From assembly GCA_016866335.1 (NCBI GenBank), contig VGMT01000016.1, positions 1 through 48,427 on the forward strand: 48,427 nt of DNA, written 5' to 3'. A program made the position numbers and the translations under genes. Shown here piece by piece: positions 6,939-16,348 of the stretch. A model generated the notes under the pieces. That model made no database searches. It had not been told where the DNA came from and worked only from the letters and a program-made list of their open reading frames with translations. This DNA comes from Bacteroidota bacterium (GTDB taxonomy: Bacteria > Bacteroidota > Bacteroidia > CAIKAF01). Numbering within the stretch: position 1 is the first letter of the stretch; every line of letters starts with the position of its first letter.

Positions 6939-9705
6939 AATTCACATTGGCCACCCTGGTTTTCCAGCGTTTTTCCTTAGCATCAAAGTAGCGCACAGCC
7001 AAAGTATAAACGCCTTCCATGCAAGGTTCGTTCATGTAATTGCCGTCCCACCACTGATTAAAGTTCTTGGCGGTAAAGAGCAATTCTCCCCATCGATCAT
7101 AAATGGAGAAGGTTCCTTCGGTTATGGTGCTGTTGTGGTAAACCTTAAACACCTCGTTGAGTCCGTCGCCGTTCACGGTAAAGGCATTGGGAATCCAAAG
7201 TGCTTCGTCGTCTAGGTTAGATGGAGGGGGCGGCGGGTCGATTGGGTCGTCGGGTTTGCGCACAAAATGAGCAACAACCGTATCTGTTTCGCCAAAGGTA
7301 AGGAAGGCTTGGTCGGCCGAAGAATCAGGGACCATACTGTGGTGGAAAATTTCCCAATAATCAAACAGATATCCTGCCACGGGCAAACCTTCTAAATTTA
7401 AAACATTACCTGCAATTTGGGTTTGAGTGATTGGATACACGGGCAAAATCGAACCATTGCTGCGGATGCTTCCACTTAAGGGTGGGCTAACATCGTAGGT
7501 TATGGTTAATGAATCGGTGCGGACAAAAATGGCCACAATGCTATCGGCTTGCATCAAGGTAAACGAAGCTGGATTTACCGTAGAATCTGGAAGCAAGGTA
7601 TGGTTAAAGAGTTCCCAATGTGAAAAGTTCCAGCCCACTTTGGCGGTTGCAGTCATGTTGGCCTGTAGGTTGCCGAACCAGCTTTGAGACCAAGGATAAT
7701 TTGCCTGTTGAACCCCATTAAAATTTACATCGCCAGAGTTTGGAGGCCACACATTAATAACCACAGGGTGGGGACCATCGACATCATAGCAATCTTCCAG
7801 TCCTTGCTCAATCACTTGGCAGCGTCCGGTAATTTGATTCCGCAGAAACAGCAAGTTGTTTTGCCAGTCGCTGACGCTTCCACCCCAGCGAGCAACATGC
7901 TTAGGCATTTCAACCGCTAAGATGTTGACGATGGAATCCAAGTGGGTTAAGACATTTGGGCAGGACAGGCCGCCGGCAGAGAGCTGTTGGTAGCGGTTCA
8001 AATAAGCGGCCTTGAAGCCTGGATTTTGCATGAGTTTACTAAAAATCACCATATGGCCTATGTCTGGGCCAGAATTTTGGAACATGTTGTCGTATTCGCA
8101 GGGATCGGCATTGTAACCTGTGGTGGGTAGGCCGGTATAGTTGTGGCCTAAGTTAAAAATGTTGTCTTGGTCCCACAACGCATAGCGCCAGGGCACCCCG
8201 TTGCCTCCATTTCCTTTCCACCACATGGTATTCCAATTGAGCCAATCGGAATTGACAGACCAAGTATTGATTATCATGTAATCAATAACATTGCTCAAGT
8301 CCATTTGGGCGGCCACATTTTGGTAGTTGGCAGGCACCACCATTGAATTGGCGGTTACGTAATTGTAAAGGTTGTTCCAATCGGCGGGCGATCCGTATCG
8401 AACGTTTAATCCACCCCAAAAACTTAAGAAATCCAGGTCCTTTTTTTCTTGGCCATGGTAAAATTTAGTGTAATCGGGGTCGTTTACTTTTTCCCGGCAT
8501 TCATAAATACCCCAGTAGGCTCCGTTTATAAATACAATGCAATGTTCAAGGCGGCGAAGGTCAACATTCATTCCGATTTTTTCAGCCAAGCTTTGAACAA
8601 AGGCATCGCGCAAATGGCAACCACCATTGCCCCAGGTAAAAGGATAGTTGTCGGAGGCTCCAGCCTTGAACATAATTCTTTGATAATCGGGTCGAGGGCT
8701 AGTATGGAAAATGGGATAATTCATTTCTTGGTCGTACCCACACTCGTCTTTGGTTATAAAATCAATTCCTTTTTGAGGGAAGGCCCAGGAGTCGTTTCCG
8801 TGCTTGTTTACTTCGCCGTACGATTCAAACAAAAACTGCTGATTGGCTCCGAAGTATTCCAAATGAGAAAAAATTCGGAGGCTTCCGTTTGCAAAAATTG
8901 CACTGAAATCGGACGAAGAAAGGCTTACAACAGGCAGGCTGAAGTTTTCATTGATAAAATACGTGTTGGTGCTGACCCAGCTGGGCAAAAAACCTGGTTG
9001 GGTGGAAAAGGCCCTGGCCCGGATAACGGTGGTGGCGGCAACCGAAATAGGACCTGCATACAAAGTAGAGGCAGGGGTAGGTTCTGAGCCGTTTGTGGTG
9101 TACCGTATTTCGGCGGTCGGGTCAATGCATGCCAAGGCAATGGATTGAGTGCTGGTATAAAATCCATGCGGCACATTGACGGTAATGGGCGGCATGTAGT
9201 TTGTAAAGGCCCCAGTATTGGTTGCGTTTGGGCTAGGATTGGAAAAAAAGCCCCAGGTTGCGGCCCCATCGGTACTGCGTCCGGCCGAGTGATTTCGGGC
9301 GGCCTTTTGAATAGCTACCTGATCAATGGGCGTGCCCATTATATCGCTAAGCACCACAAATTCAGGATTTTCGCTCTGCCTTAACTTAAAACTAGTATGG
9401 TATGGGGGGGTATTGGTGATGTTGAGGTCTGAGGCAAAAACCAAAAAGTAGCCACCTGCAGGAACAGTTGCCGCAGGAATTTGCCATTTTAAAGGATTGG
9501 CGGGGTTATCGCTTAAAAACAATCCTGTTGTACCCACAGGAGCTCCGGTGGGATTGTAGAGTTCAATCCAGTCCTCATAATCTCCAAATTGGTCGGCATA
9601 GTCGTTGTAGTTAGAGCAAGAATACTCGTTGATAACCAATTGCGCCGAAATAGGCCCGCCCCCAAATCCAAACAAAATAAAAAACAGGTATAGAAGGTGT
9701 TTCAT
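6928..9705 (-). CDS. Surface protein with lamin-tail, CotH kinase-like and gliding-associated C-terminal domains
   Basis: A 925-residue exported protein. After a signal peptide (residues 1-21) come a lamin-tail domain (about 22-140), a chitobiase-type C-terminal beta domain (about 175-255, with EIRYTTNGSEPT) and a CotH-kinase-like domain (about 275-600). Two beta repeats that share a hydrophobic motif ending in IVAIFVR/VVAHFVR follow, then a gliding motility-associated C-terminal domain starting at WIPNAFTVNGDG. CotH-family proteins are atypical kinases known from spore coats; their role in Bacteroidota surface proteins is unknown. The start at 9705 is chosen because its ATG overlaps the upstream stop as ATGA and directly precedes the signal peptide; an upstream in-frame start at 9732 is less likely. 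It is predicted to be a T9SS cargo. Confidence 0.87.
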   Translation of the reverse strand: MKHLLYLFFILFGFGGGPISAQLVINEYSCSNYNDYADQFGDYEDWIELYNPTGAPVGTTGLFLSDNPANPLKWQIPAATVPAGGYFLVFASDLNITNTPPYHTSFKLRQSENPEFVVLSDIMGTPIDQVAIQKAARNHSAGRSTDGAATWGFFSNPSPNATNTGAFTNYMPPITVNVPHGFYTSTQSIALACIDPTAEIRYTTNGSEPTPASTLYAGPISVAATTVIRARAFSTQPGFLPSWVSTNTYFINENFSLPVVSLSSSDFSAIFANGSLRIFSHLEYFGANQQFLFESYGEVNKHGNDSWAFPQKGIDFITKDECGYDQEMNYPIFHTSPRPDYQRIMFKAGASDNYPFTWGNGGCHLRDAFVQSLAEKIGMNVDLRRLEHCIVFINGAYWGIYECREKVNDPDYTKFYHGQEKKDLDFLSFWGGLNVRYGSPADWNNLYNYVTANSMVVPANYQNVAAQMDLSNVIDYMIINTWSVNSDWLNWNTMWWKGNGGNGVPWRYALWDQDNIFNLGHNYTGLPTTGYNADPCEYDNMFQNSGPDIGHMVIFSKLMQNPGFKAAYLNRYQQLSAGGLSCPNVLTHLDSIVNILAVEMPKHVARWGGSVSDWQNNLLFLRNQITGRCQVIEQGLEDCYDVDGPHPVVINVWPPNSGDVNFNGVQQANYPWSQSWFGNLQANMTATAKVGWNFSHWELFNHTLLPDSTVNPASFTLMQADSIVAIFVRTDSLTITYDVSPPLSGSIRSNGSILPVYPITQTQIAGNVLNLEGLPVAGYLFDYWEIFHHSMVPDSSADQAFLTFGETDTVVAHFVRKPDDPIDPPPPPSNLDDEALWIPNAFTVNGDGLNEVFKVYHNSTITEGTFSIYDRWGELLFTAKNFNQWWDGNYMNEPCMEGVYTLAVRYFDAKEKRWKTRVANVNLIR

Positions 9706-11000
9706 CGGGGCAGATGCATTAATCGTTGGCATGAAATTTTTCCTGAGACCGACAGCAATTTTATAAGGTAAGGACCTGGAGCTAAAAATTCTAGGTTTAA
9801 TTTAAGACCTTCGCTCGTCTCAAAATGCTGCATGCAAACGCGGCCTTCGGTGTCCAATACCTCAACAAGAGTAAATGGGCGTGGAAGAACAACATATCGG
9901 CTTGAAGGATTGGGGAAAATTTGCGCGGGTTCGGCTTCTGATTCCGAGAATCCCATCAAGCAATTCTCGGGCACCAGGTAGCCTGGCGAGCCCCCAAGGC
10001 AGCCATATCCCCAATAAGCTGCACTGTTCACGTCCCAGTGGGGCAATGGATTTCTTGGCGCTTCCAGGGTATATCCGTTTCCATCGGGTTCGTTGGGCCA
10101 AGGCGCATAATCCAAATAATGCATGGAATAAATCAGCTTATCGGCGGCATTATAGACTCGAATGGCATCGCCAGTTCCCGAGAAGCTGAAGGGCAAGGGG
10201 CCAATTTTGTTGGCAATTCCAGGGTTCTCTTGGTTGAACAAAGTAAGGTCCGCGTACAAAACCAAAAAACCATCTGGGGAAATAATGGTGCCAGGAGGGA
10301 TTTTATACAGGTTGGTGTTTTTTTCGTCACGAACATAAAACCCACTTACGTCCCTGGGGCTGCTGCTTAAATTACGTAGCTCGAACCAATCTCCGGCATC
10401 GTTCCCGAGGGGGCTTTTGTAATTCACCTCGCTAACAATTAAGGTTTCGTTTGTACAGGGTTGATAAGCTTGGCCTGGGGAGCCCAAAACGCAGCCAATC
10501 CGCCAACTGTTTGGGTTGTTGGGGTCGGCGGAAGTACTTAGAAGTTCCAAGGTTCTTCCCAGTCCGTCTGCCCCCATATTCCATGGGGTAGAGTCGCTGT
10601 ATGTTACCTGAATAAGCAGCTGATTTGTAGGGCTAAAAATCTGAATTTGGTCGGTGTTGTTGTTTAACCCAAAGCCCATGGGCCCCACTTTATTGGGAAT
10701 AGAATAATGATTGTTAAATCTTTGCGTGTCGGCCACAAAAACCAAATAGCCCCCAGCCGCTATAGAAGTTCCGGGGGGGACAATATATAAATTCAGGGGG
10801 TCTGAATCTTTGATTTTATATCCACTAAGGTCAATTGGACTGCCCCCCGGGTTAAACACCTCGAACCAATCCCCGGTACTAAGGGTTGAATCGCTGTTGT
10901 AATTTATTTCAGTGATGTGCAGTGCTTGACCTTGAAGGGTTCCTTTGTTTAAAAGGAAGAACAAAAAAGGCAAAAAGAAAAAAGATCGGAATTTCAACAT
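9702..11000 (-). CDS. Lamin-tail-domain T9SS cargo protein
   Basis: A 432-residue secreted protein: signal peptide (1-25), two lamin-tail domains (about 26-150 and 185-320, each with the DWFEV/DWFEL signature and a GLGRTLE/GNGYTLE turn), and a C-terminal T9SS sorting region from about residue 355 (FPNPSSRYVVL to the end). Lamin-tail domains are beta-sandwiches found in bacterial extracellular proteins and nucleases; no nuclease or protease domain is attached here. Its stop overlaps the start of the CotH-like gene as ATGA, so the two surface proteins are probably made in fixed ratio and may work together. Confidence 0.87.
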   Translation of the reverse strand: MLKFRSFFFLPFLFFLLNKGTLQGQALHITEINYNSDSTLSTGDWFEVFNPGGSPIDLSGYKIKDSDPLNLYIVPPGTSIAAGGYLVFVADTQRFNNHYSIPNKVGPMGFGLNNNTDQIQIFSPTNQLLIQVTYSDSTPWNMGADGLGRTLELLSTSADPNNPNSWRIGCVLGSPGQAYQPCTNETLIVSEVNYKSPLGNDAGDWFELRNLSSSPRDVSGFYVRDEKNTNLYKIPPGTIISPDGFLVLYADLTLFNQENPGIANKIGPLPFSFSGTGDAIRVYNAADKLIYSMHYLDYAPWPNEPDGNGYTLEAPRNPLPHWDVNSAAYWGYGCLGGSPGYLVPENCLMGFSESEAEPAQIFPNPSSRYVVLPRPFTLVEVLDTEGRVCMQHFETSEGLKLNLEFLAPGPYLIKLLSVSGKISCQRLMHLPR

Positions 11001-11138
11001 AGGTGGACCTGAAACAGAGTTCTAAGTTAATATTTTCTTAACGTTGGGCAGTTGATTTGAAAAGAAAGGGAATAAATAATTAACTGGATTTAAGAAAAAT
11101 TGAAGATGTGGGTTCTTTTCTGCCCGAATGAAAAGTCC

Positions 11139-11146
11139 TACCTTGC
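11139..11146 (+). promoter_or_regulatory. -7-like box TACCTTGC
   Basis: A TAnnTTTG-like box 18 bases before the M16 start. The match is imperfect (C in place of the final G, and only two T's). Confidence 0.35.
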
Positions 11147-11164
11147 AGGCTTAAAATAAAAGCT

Positions 11165-12493
11165 ATGTCGTTTTTCCGAAAAACAGTGTTCGGTTTACTC
11201 GCCTGCATGACATTAGGTTCTGTCGCCTTTTCACAATCCAAAATTTCGTTTGTAGAATACGATTTGCCTAATGGGCTTCACGTTATTTTGCACAAAGACA
11301 ACAGCACCCCAATTGTAGCTGTTTCTGTTCTTTACCATGTGGGTTCAAAAAACGAAGACACTTCTAGAACAGGATTTGCCCACTTTTTCGAACACCTTTT
11401 GTTTGAGGGTTCAGAAAATATAGGCCGGGGTGAATTTGATAAGTACATTCAAAAGGCGGGCGGGGCAAACAACGCGAACACCTCGCAAGACCGCACCTTT
11501 TATTACGAAGTGCTATCTTCGAATCAATTGGAATTGGGTTTGTGGCTGGAAAGCGAGCGCATGCTTCATGCCAAAATCGAAAACATTGGCGTTGAAACGC
11601 AACGCGAGGTTGTAAAGGAAGAAAAGCGGCAGCGGGTTGACAACCAGCCTTATGGTTCTTTATTGGAAGAGGTATTTAAGCGGGCTTACAAGAAGCACCC
11701 TTACCGCTGGGTTCCGATTGGCTCAATGGAGCACCTGAACGCCGCCAAGTTAGACGAGTTCATGGAGTTTTACCGCACCTTTTATGTGCCTCAAAACGCC
11801 ACATTGTCGATTGCTGGCGATTTAGACATTGAAAAAACCAAGGTTTTAATTGAAAAGTACTTTGGTTCTATTCCCAAAGGGAAACGCGAAATTCCTCGGC
11901 CCAAGGTTGTTGAGCCACCCTTAGGCAAAGAGATTCGCGATACCGTTTTCGACAAAATACAGCTTCCGGCAGTGGTTCAAGCGTACCGCATTCCAGCCCA
12001 AGGAACACCCGATTATTATGCTCTTCAGGTTTTAACCACCTTGTTGTCGAGCGGCGGCAGTTCTCGGTACAACCGTTCTATTGTTTATGAACAGCAAAAA
12101 GCCGTAGCCACCTTTGCTTTTCCTTTCCCTTTGGAAGATCCAGGGGTATTTATTGCTTTGGGCATTTGCAATCAAGAAACGGGGCCAGCCGAACTTGAAA
12201 AGGCCATGGATGCAGAGGCAGAGCGGGTTAAAAAGGAGCCCATCACAGAAGCAGAAAAAACCAAAGTGATTAACCAAATCGAGACCTCGTTTATTGAACA
12301 AAACCAGCAGGTGGCTGGCATTGCCGAAAATCTGGCCAACTACCATGTGTACTATGGAGATGCCAACCTGATCAATACCGAGATGGAGCGATATAGGGCC
12401 GTTACTTCGGCTGATATTTTGCGTGTAGCCAACCAATACCTGGTTAAAGAAAACCGGGTTGTTTTGTATTACTTACCTCAAGCTTCGAATTAA
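11165..12493 (+). CDS. M16B zinc metallopeptidase, catalytic subunit
   Basis: A 442-residue M16 family peptidase with a signal peptide (about 1-22), so it is periplasmic or envelope-bound. The inverted zinc motif HFFEH covers residues 73-77 (H73, E76, H77), and E153 in VVKEE is the expected third ligand 76 residues later. The second half is the usual non-catalytic M16 repeat. It is followed after ten bases by a second M16 gene that lacks the zinc motif. Such active/inactive pairs form heterodimers in known M16B systems that degrade peptides in a closed chamber. Its substrates are unknown. Confidence 0.92.
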   Translation: MSFFRKTVFGLLACMTLGSVAFSQSKISFVEYDLPNGLHVILHKDNSTPIVAVSVLYHVGSKNEDTSRTGFAHFFEHLLFEGSENIGRGEFDKYIQKAGGANNANTSQDRTFYYEVLSSNQLELGLWLESERMLHAKIENIGVETQREVVKEEKRQRVDNQPYGSLLEEVFKRAYKKHPYRWVPIGSMEHLNAAKLDEFMEFYRTFYVPQNATLSIAGDLDIEKTKVLIEKYFGSIPKGKREIPRPKVVEPPLGKEIRDTVFDKIQLPAVVQAYRIPAQGTPDYYALQVLTTLLSSGGSSRYNRSIVYEQQKAVATFAFPFPLEDPGVFIALGICNQETGPAELEKAMDAEAERVKKEPITEAEKTKVINQIETSFIEQNQQVAGIAENLANYHVYYGDANLINTEMERYRAVTSADILRVANQYLVKENRVVLYYLPQASN

Positions 12494-12503
12494 GATTAGT
12501 CCC

Positions 12504-14561
12504 ATGAAAAAAGCCACGCTTTTCCTTATAGCCTTTTCAGTTCTGGCCTTTGCATTGCCAGCCACGGCGCAGCTTGACCGCAGTAAGGCTCCAGCAGCCG
12601 GACCTGCACCTAAAATTCAATTAGGAAGCTATCAATCTTTCAAATTAAAAAATGGGCTGCGCGTTTTTGTTGTTGAAAACCACAAATTGCCCGTGCTTAC
12701 CTTTTCATTGCAGGTTGAAATGGACCCTATTCTAGAAGGAGACAAATCGGGCACCTCCGATTTGTTCAATTCTATGATTATGTCGGGTACCACCAAAAGA
12801 ACCAAGGTTGAATTGGACGAAAAGATTGACATGTTGGGCGCCAGCATTCAGGCTGGAGCCGGATTCGCCTTTGCTTCTGGACTTTCGCGCAATAAAAAAG
12901 AAATGCTCGACCTGATGGCCGAGGTGGTAACTATGCCTTCTTTTCCAGAATCAGAATTGGATCGCATAAAAAAGGAGGCCTTGTCAGGTCTTGCCTCCCA
13001 GCAAGACGATCCCGGCCAAATTGCCAGCAACATTGCCGGTGTTGCCAATTTTGGCGACAAGCACCCCTACGGTGAAGTTACCGACAAAAAAACCATTGAG
13101 GCCGTTACGCTGCAAGACATTCGCAATATGTACACTCAAGTGTTTAGCCCAAAATCTTCGTATTTGGCCATTGTGGGTGACATTACCTTGGAAGAGGCAA
13201 AAGCGTTAACGGAGGAAGCCTTTGGAAAATGGGCAGGAGAAAAATTGCCCAGCCGGAAGTTTCCTGATTCCCAAGCTCCGCAATCCTCACAGGTATTCAT
13301 GTACGACCGGGGCAACAGTGTGCAAAGTTCCATTCGTTTGACCTATCCCATTGATTTAAAACCCGGCGCTCCAGATGCCATTGCTGTTCGTGTTATGGCA
13401 AATATTTTAGGTGGGGGCATGAGTGGACGCTTGTTTAAAAACCTGCGCGAAACCCATGGATATACCTATGGTTCTTACGCTTCCATATCGCCTGACCCAC
13501 TTAAAGGAACCTTTACCATTACCGCCGAAGTGCGGAATTCTGTCACCGATTCTGCCGTATATCAAATGGTGGCCGAAATGAATCGAATAGTAAGCGAGCC
13601 TATTTCAATGGAAGAAATTGACCGCACCAAAGCCGAAATTACGGGTGCTTTTGCGCGCTCACTAGAAGACCCCGGCACCATTGCCCGTTTTGCCATCAAC
13701 ATAGAACGCTACAAACTGCCTGCAACTTATTATCAGGACTACCTAACCACCCTAGCCAATTTAACCCAAGAAGACATTCAGAATGCGGCCCAAAACTATG
13801 TTAAGCCCTTTGGCTATAACCTGGTTGTAGTTGGTCGCCGCGATAGCACTGAAGCCGGTTTATTGCCTTACGATGCCGATGGTAAAATTTCATTTTTCGA
13901 TGCCTTTGGTCGCAAAGCAGGAAGTTTAGCTCCAGCTCCCGAAGGAGTAACCGCTCAAACGGTGATTGACCGCTTTGTTCAAGTGAGTGGTGGAAAAGAA
14001 AACATCAACAACATCAAATCGTTTTCCCAAAAAGGAGAAGCCTCCATACAAGGGTTTACCCTAGAGATGGAAACCGACTTTAAAGGCCCCGACAAAGGGA
14101 GAATGGTACTAAAACAAATGGGGCAGGTGGCCCAAAAAGTAGTAGTGAACGGCAAAAAGGGCAGCACGGTTGACCCCAGTGGAGAAAAGCCCATGGACGA
14201 AAACGACATCAAAGAAACCCTAGCTCAATTGAATCCGGTTTTAGAAGCGGTGTATGCCAATTACGGATATACCGTGGAACTGCAGGGCTTGCTTTTAATT
14301 GATGGGGAGCGTTGCTATCAAATGAAGTTTGTTGGACCATCGGGAAGTGTAGATACCCGTTGGTACAGCGAAGAAAACGGCGTATTGATTAAATCGAACG
14401 GAGCTATGGGTTCAACCGTATATTCGCGGTATCAGCCCGTTAATGGTGTTATGCTGCCTCATCAGCTTGATGTAACCGAGCAAGGAATGTCGTTGACCTT
14501 TATTTTAAAGGAAATCAAGGTTAACCACAACCTAGAGAACAGCCTTTTCGATTCGAAATAA
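12504..14561 (+). CDS. M16 peptidase-like partner lacking the zinc motif, with C-terminal lipoprotein-sorting-like domain
   Basis: A 685-residue exported protein with a signal peptide (1-23). Residues about 35-470 form two M16 halves, but the HxxEH position reads DLFNSM, so it cannot bind catalytic zinc. The second half keeps the RETHGYTYG motif that contributes substrate-binding Arg/Tyr in M16B heterodimers. Residues about 480-685 look like a LolA/outer-membrane-lipoprotein-sorting type beta domain, an addition seen in Bacteroidota members. The ATG at 12504 is preferred because it opens a signal peptide ten bases after the previous stop. The longer frame from 12459 would overlap the upstream gene. 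Confidence 0.88.
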   Translation: MKKATLFLIAFSVLAFALPATAQLDRSKAPAAGPAPKIQLGSYQSFKLKNGLRVFVVENHKLPVLTFSLQVEMDPILEGDKSGTSDLFNSMIMSGTTKRTKVELDEKIDMLGASIQAGAGFAFASGLSRNKKEMLDLMAEVVTMPSFPESELDRIKKEALSGLASQQDDPGQIASNIAGVANFGDKHPYGEVTDKKTIEAVTLQDIRNMYTQVFSPKSSYLAIVGDITLEEAKALTEEAFGKWAGEKLPSRKFPDSQAPQSSQVFMYDRGNSVQSSIRLTYPIDLKPGAPDAIAVRVMANILGGGMSGRLFKNLRETHGYTYGSYASISPDPLKGTFTITAEVRNSVTDSAVYQMVAEMNRIVSEPISMEEIDRTKAEITGAFARSLEDPGTIARFAINIERYKLPATYYQDYLTTLANLTQEDIQNAAQNYVKPFGYNLVVVGRRDSTEAGLLPYDADGKISFFDAFGRKAGSLAPAPEGVTAQTVIDRFVQVSGGKENINNIKSFSQKGEASIQGFTLEMETDFKGPDKGRMVLKQMGQVAQKVVVNGKKGSTVDPSGEKPMDENDIKETLAQLNPVLEAVYANYGYTVELQGLLLIDGERCYQMKFVGPSGSVDTRWYSEENGVLIKSNGAMGSTVYSRYQPVNGVMLPHQLDVTEQGMSLTFILKEIKVNHNLENSLFDSK

Positions 14562-14602
14562 GTTGCCGTCTCTTTTAGCCGTAAACCGCCCCGAGGCGTT
14601 CT

Positions 14603-14743
14603 GCGGCAGGGATTGACGAGGCTACCCCGCAAGGGTGCCGAAGCCTGGCCCGCTAGGTGCGGAGGCGACTTCAGGAGCCCCCGCAAACCAGCTGGGCCAG
14701 GCTTTCGGTAACCGCGGAGTAGCCCGGAAAGCCCGGCTGCCGC
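14603..14743 (+). repeat. 141-bp palindromic intergenic repeat, copy A (plus)
   Basis: It begins GCGGCAGGGATTGACG and ends GCCCGGCTGCCGC. The two halves pair over nearly the whole length into one imperfect hairpin. It lies between two plus-strand genes. Confidence 0.9.
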
Positions 14744-14799
14744 CCCCAAAAAAAACAACCTGTCCATGAACAAGTTCGGGCTTTTTGCATTCTAAGATA

Positions 14800-16110
14800 A
14801 TGGAGAACGTTCAGCGACTGTTTTGGTTTCGCCGCGACCTGCGTCTGCACGACAACCGAGGCCTTTTTGAAGCACTTAGCCGCGGCGGAACGCTGCCTGT
14901 GTTTGTTTTCGACGTTCAGATTCTGCAGAAACTGCAAGACAAAACAGACCGAAGGGTGCAGTACCTACACCAACGGCTTTTAAGCCTTAGCCAAGAAATT
15001 GAAGCGCAGGGCGGGCGGTTGCAGGTGTTTTACGGTGAGCCCTTGCAGGTTTGGGCAAAATTGGCCGAGACCTACACGCCCGCTGAAGTCATTGCGAACG
15101 AAGATTATGAGCCCTATGCTCGGACCCGCGACGCGGCGGTAGCCGCGATGTTGAACGAAAAAGGCATTGCATTTCATACCTTCAAAGACCATGTTCTGTG
15201 CGCACCCGAGGAAATTCGGTCGGGTTCCGGTGGGTCTTACTCGGTTTATACCCCCTACAGCCGGGTGTGGTTGGAGCGGGCGGCGCGGGAATCGGAACAC
15301 CGCAGTTTCCCTTCAGAAAAGCTGCCAACGGGCTGGGCTAAAGAGCAAACGGCCGCGGAAATGCCTTCGTTGAACCACATGGGATTTGAGCAGAGTTCCT
15401 TTGTATATCCAAAAACACAGGTGCCAGACCAAACTTTAAAAGCCTATGCCGAAACCCGCAACCTGCCATCTTTAGATTCCACCAGCAAATTGGGCCTGCA
15501 TTTGCGGTTTGGCAGCATTTCGGTGCGCGAATTGTACCGGCAGGCAGTGCAGCACAGCGAAACCTTTGTCAAGGAATTGGCTTGGAGGGAGTTTTTTATG
15601 CATGTTATGTGGCACCACCCCCGAGTGGTCGATAGGGCCTACAAACCGGCCTACGATGCCATTCCCTGGTTAAACCGAGAGGAAGACATAGAACGTTGGT
15701 GCGCTGGGCAAACGGGCTATCCCATTGTAGATGCTGGAATGCGGGAACTGCTGGCCACCGGTTTTATGCACAACCGGGTGCGTATGGTGGTGGCGGGATT
15801 TTTGGTGAAGCATTTGCTGGTAGATTGGAGGATTGGCGAGGCTTGGTTTGCTCGGCATTTATTGGATTTTGAGTTGGCGAGCAACAACGGGAACTGGCAG
15901 TGGGCAGCGGGAACGGGCTGCGATGCGGCTCCGTACTTCAGGGTATTTAATCCGAGCACCCAGGCCGAGAAATTTGATGCGAAGGGCGAGTACATTCGAC
16001 GTTGGGTTCCTGAAATTGACGGTTTTGGGTATCCGCAACCGATGGTTGAGCATGCGATGGCGCGCAACCGGGCGATTGAAACCTATAAAAAAGCCTTGGC
16101 GGGAGCATAG
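14800..16110 (+). CDS. phrB: Deoxyribodipyrimidine photolyase / cryptochrome family
   Basis: A 436-residue flavoprotein that uses light to split cyclobutane pyrimidine dimers. It has an N-terminal antenna-binding alpha/beta domain (RLFWFRRDLRLHDN at the start) and a C-terminal FAD-binding helical domain with LAWREFFMHVMWHHP and ASNNGNWQWAAGTGCDAAPYF-type signatures. The tryptophans of the electron-transfer path appear conserved. Length and motifs fit class I CPD photolyases, but a cryptochrome-like or (6-4) specificity cannot be excluded by eye. The ATG at 14800 is chosen; an in-frame ATG at 14785 is possible. It is flanked on both sides by palindromic repeats. Confidence 0.92.
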   Translation: MENVQRLFWFRRDLRLHDNRGLFEALSRGGTLPVFVFDVQILQKLQDKTDRRVQYLHQRLLSLSQEIEAQGGRLQVFYGEPLQVWAKLAETYTPAEVIANEDYEPYARTRDAAVAAMLNEKGIAFHTFKDHVLCAPEEIRSGSGGSYSVYTPYSRVWLERAARESEHRSFPSEKLPTGWAKEQTAAEMPSLNHMGFEQSSFVYPKTQVPDQTLKAYAETRNLPSLDSTSKLGLHLRFGSISVRELYRQAVQHSETFVKELAWREFFMHVMWHHPRVVDRAYKPAYDAIPWLNREEDIERWCAGQTGYPIVDAGMRELLATGFMHNRVRMVVAGFLVKHLLVDWRIGEAWFARHLLDFELASNNGNWQWAAGTGCDAAPYFRVFNPSTQAEKFDAKGEYIRRWVPEIDGFGYPQPMVEHAMARNRAIETYKKALAGA

Positions 16111-16152
16111 GGCAGACCCTTCAAAAACGGTTTTTAATTTGCAGGATTTGGG

Positions 16153-16294
16153 GCGGCAGCCGGGCTTTCCGCACTACTCCGCAGACCGAAAACGGGCCAG
16201 CCCTTGCTCGGCAGTAGCTCCCAAGGTCGCTCTGCCACCCAAGGGTTGGCAGCCGTTTCGTCCTTTGCGGGGTAGTTGCGTCAATCCCTGCCGC
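16153..16294 (-). repeat. 142-bp palindromic intergenic repeat, copy B (minus)
   Basis: It starts GCGGCAGCCGGGCTTTCC and ends CAATCCCTGCCGC, then GGCTCATGGC. The central third is more diverged than in other copies. It lies between convergent genes. Confidence 0.85.
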
Positions 16295-16348
16295 GGCTCA
16301 TGGCGTTTGCGTGGTTGTGGCAGGCCTGAGCGCCTACTATATGGAAGA

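Noticed and set aside
8449-9087. A 212-codon plus-strand frame
   Set aside because: It is antisense to the CotH-like gene, whose domains and signal peptide are clear.
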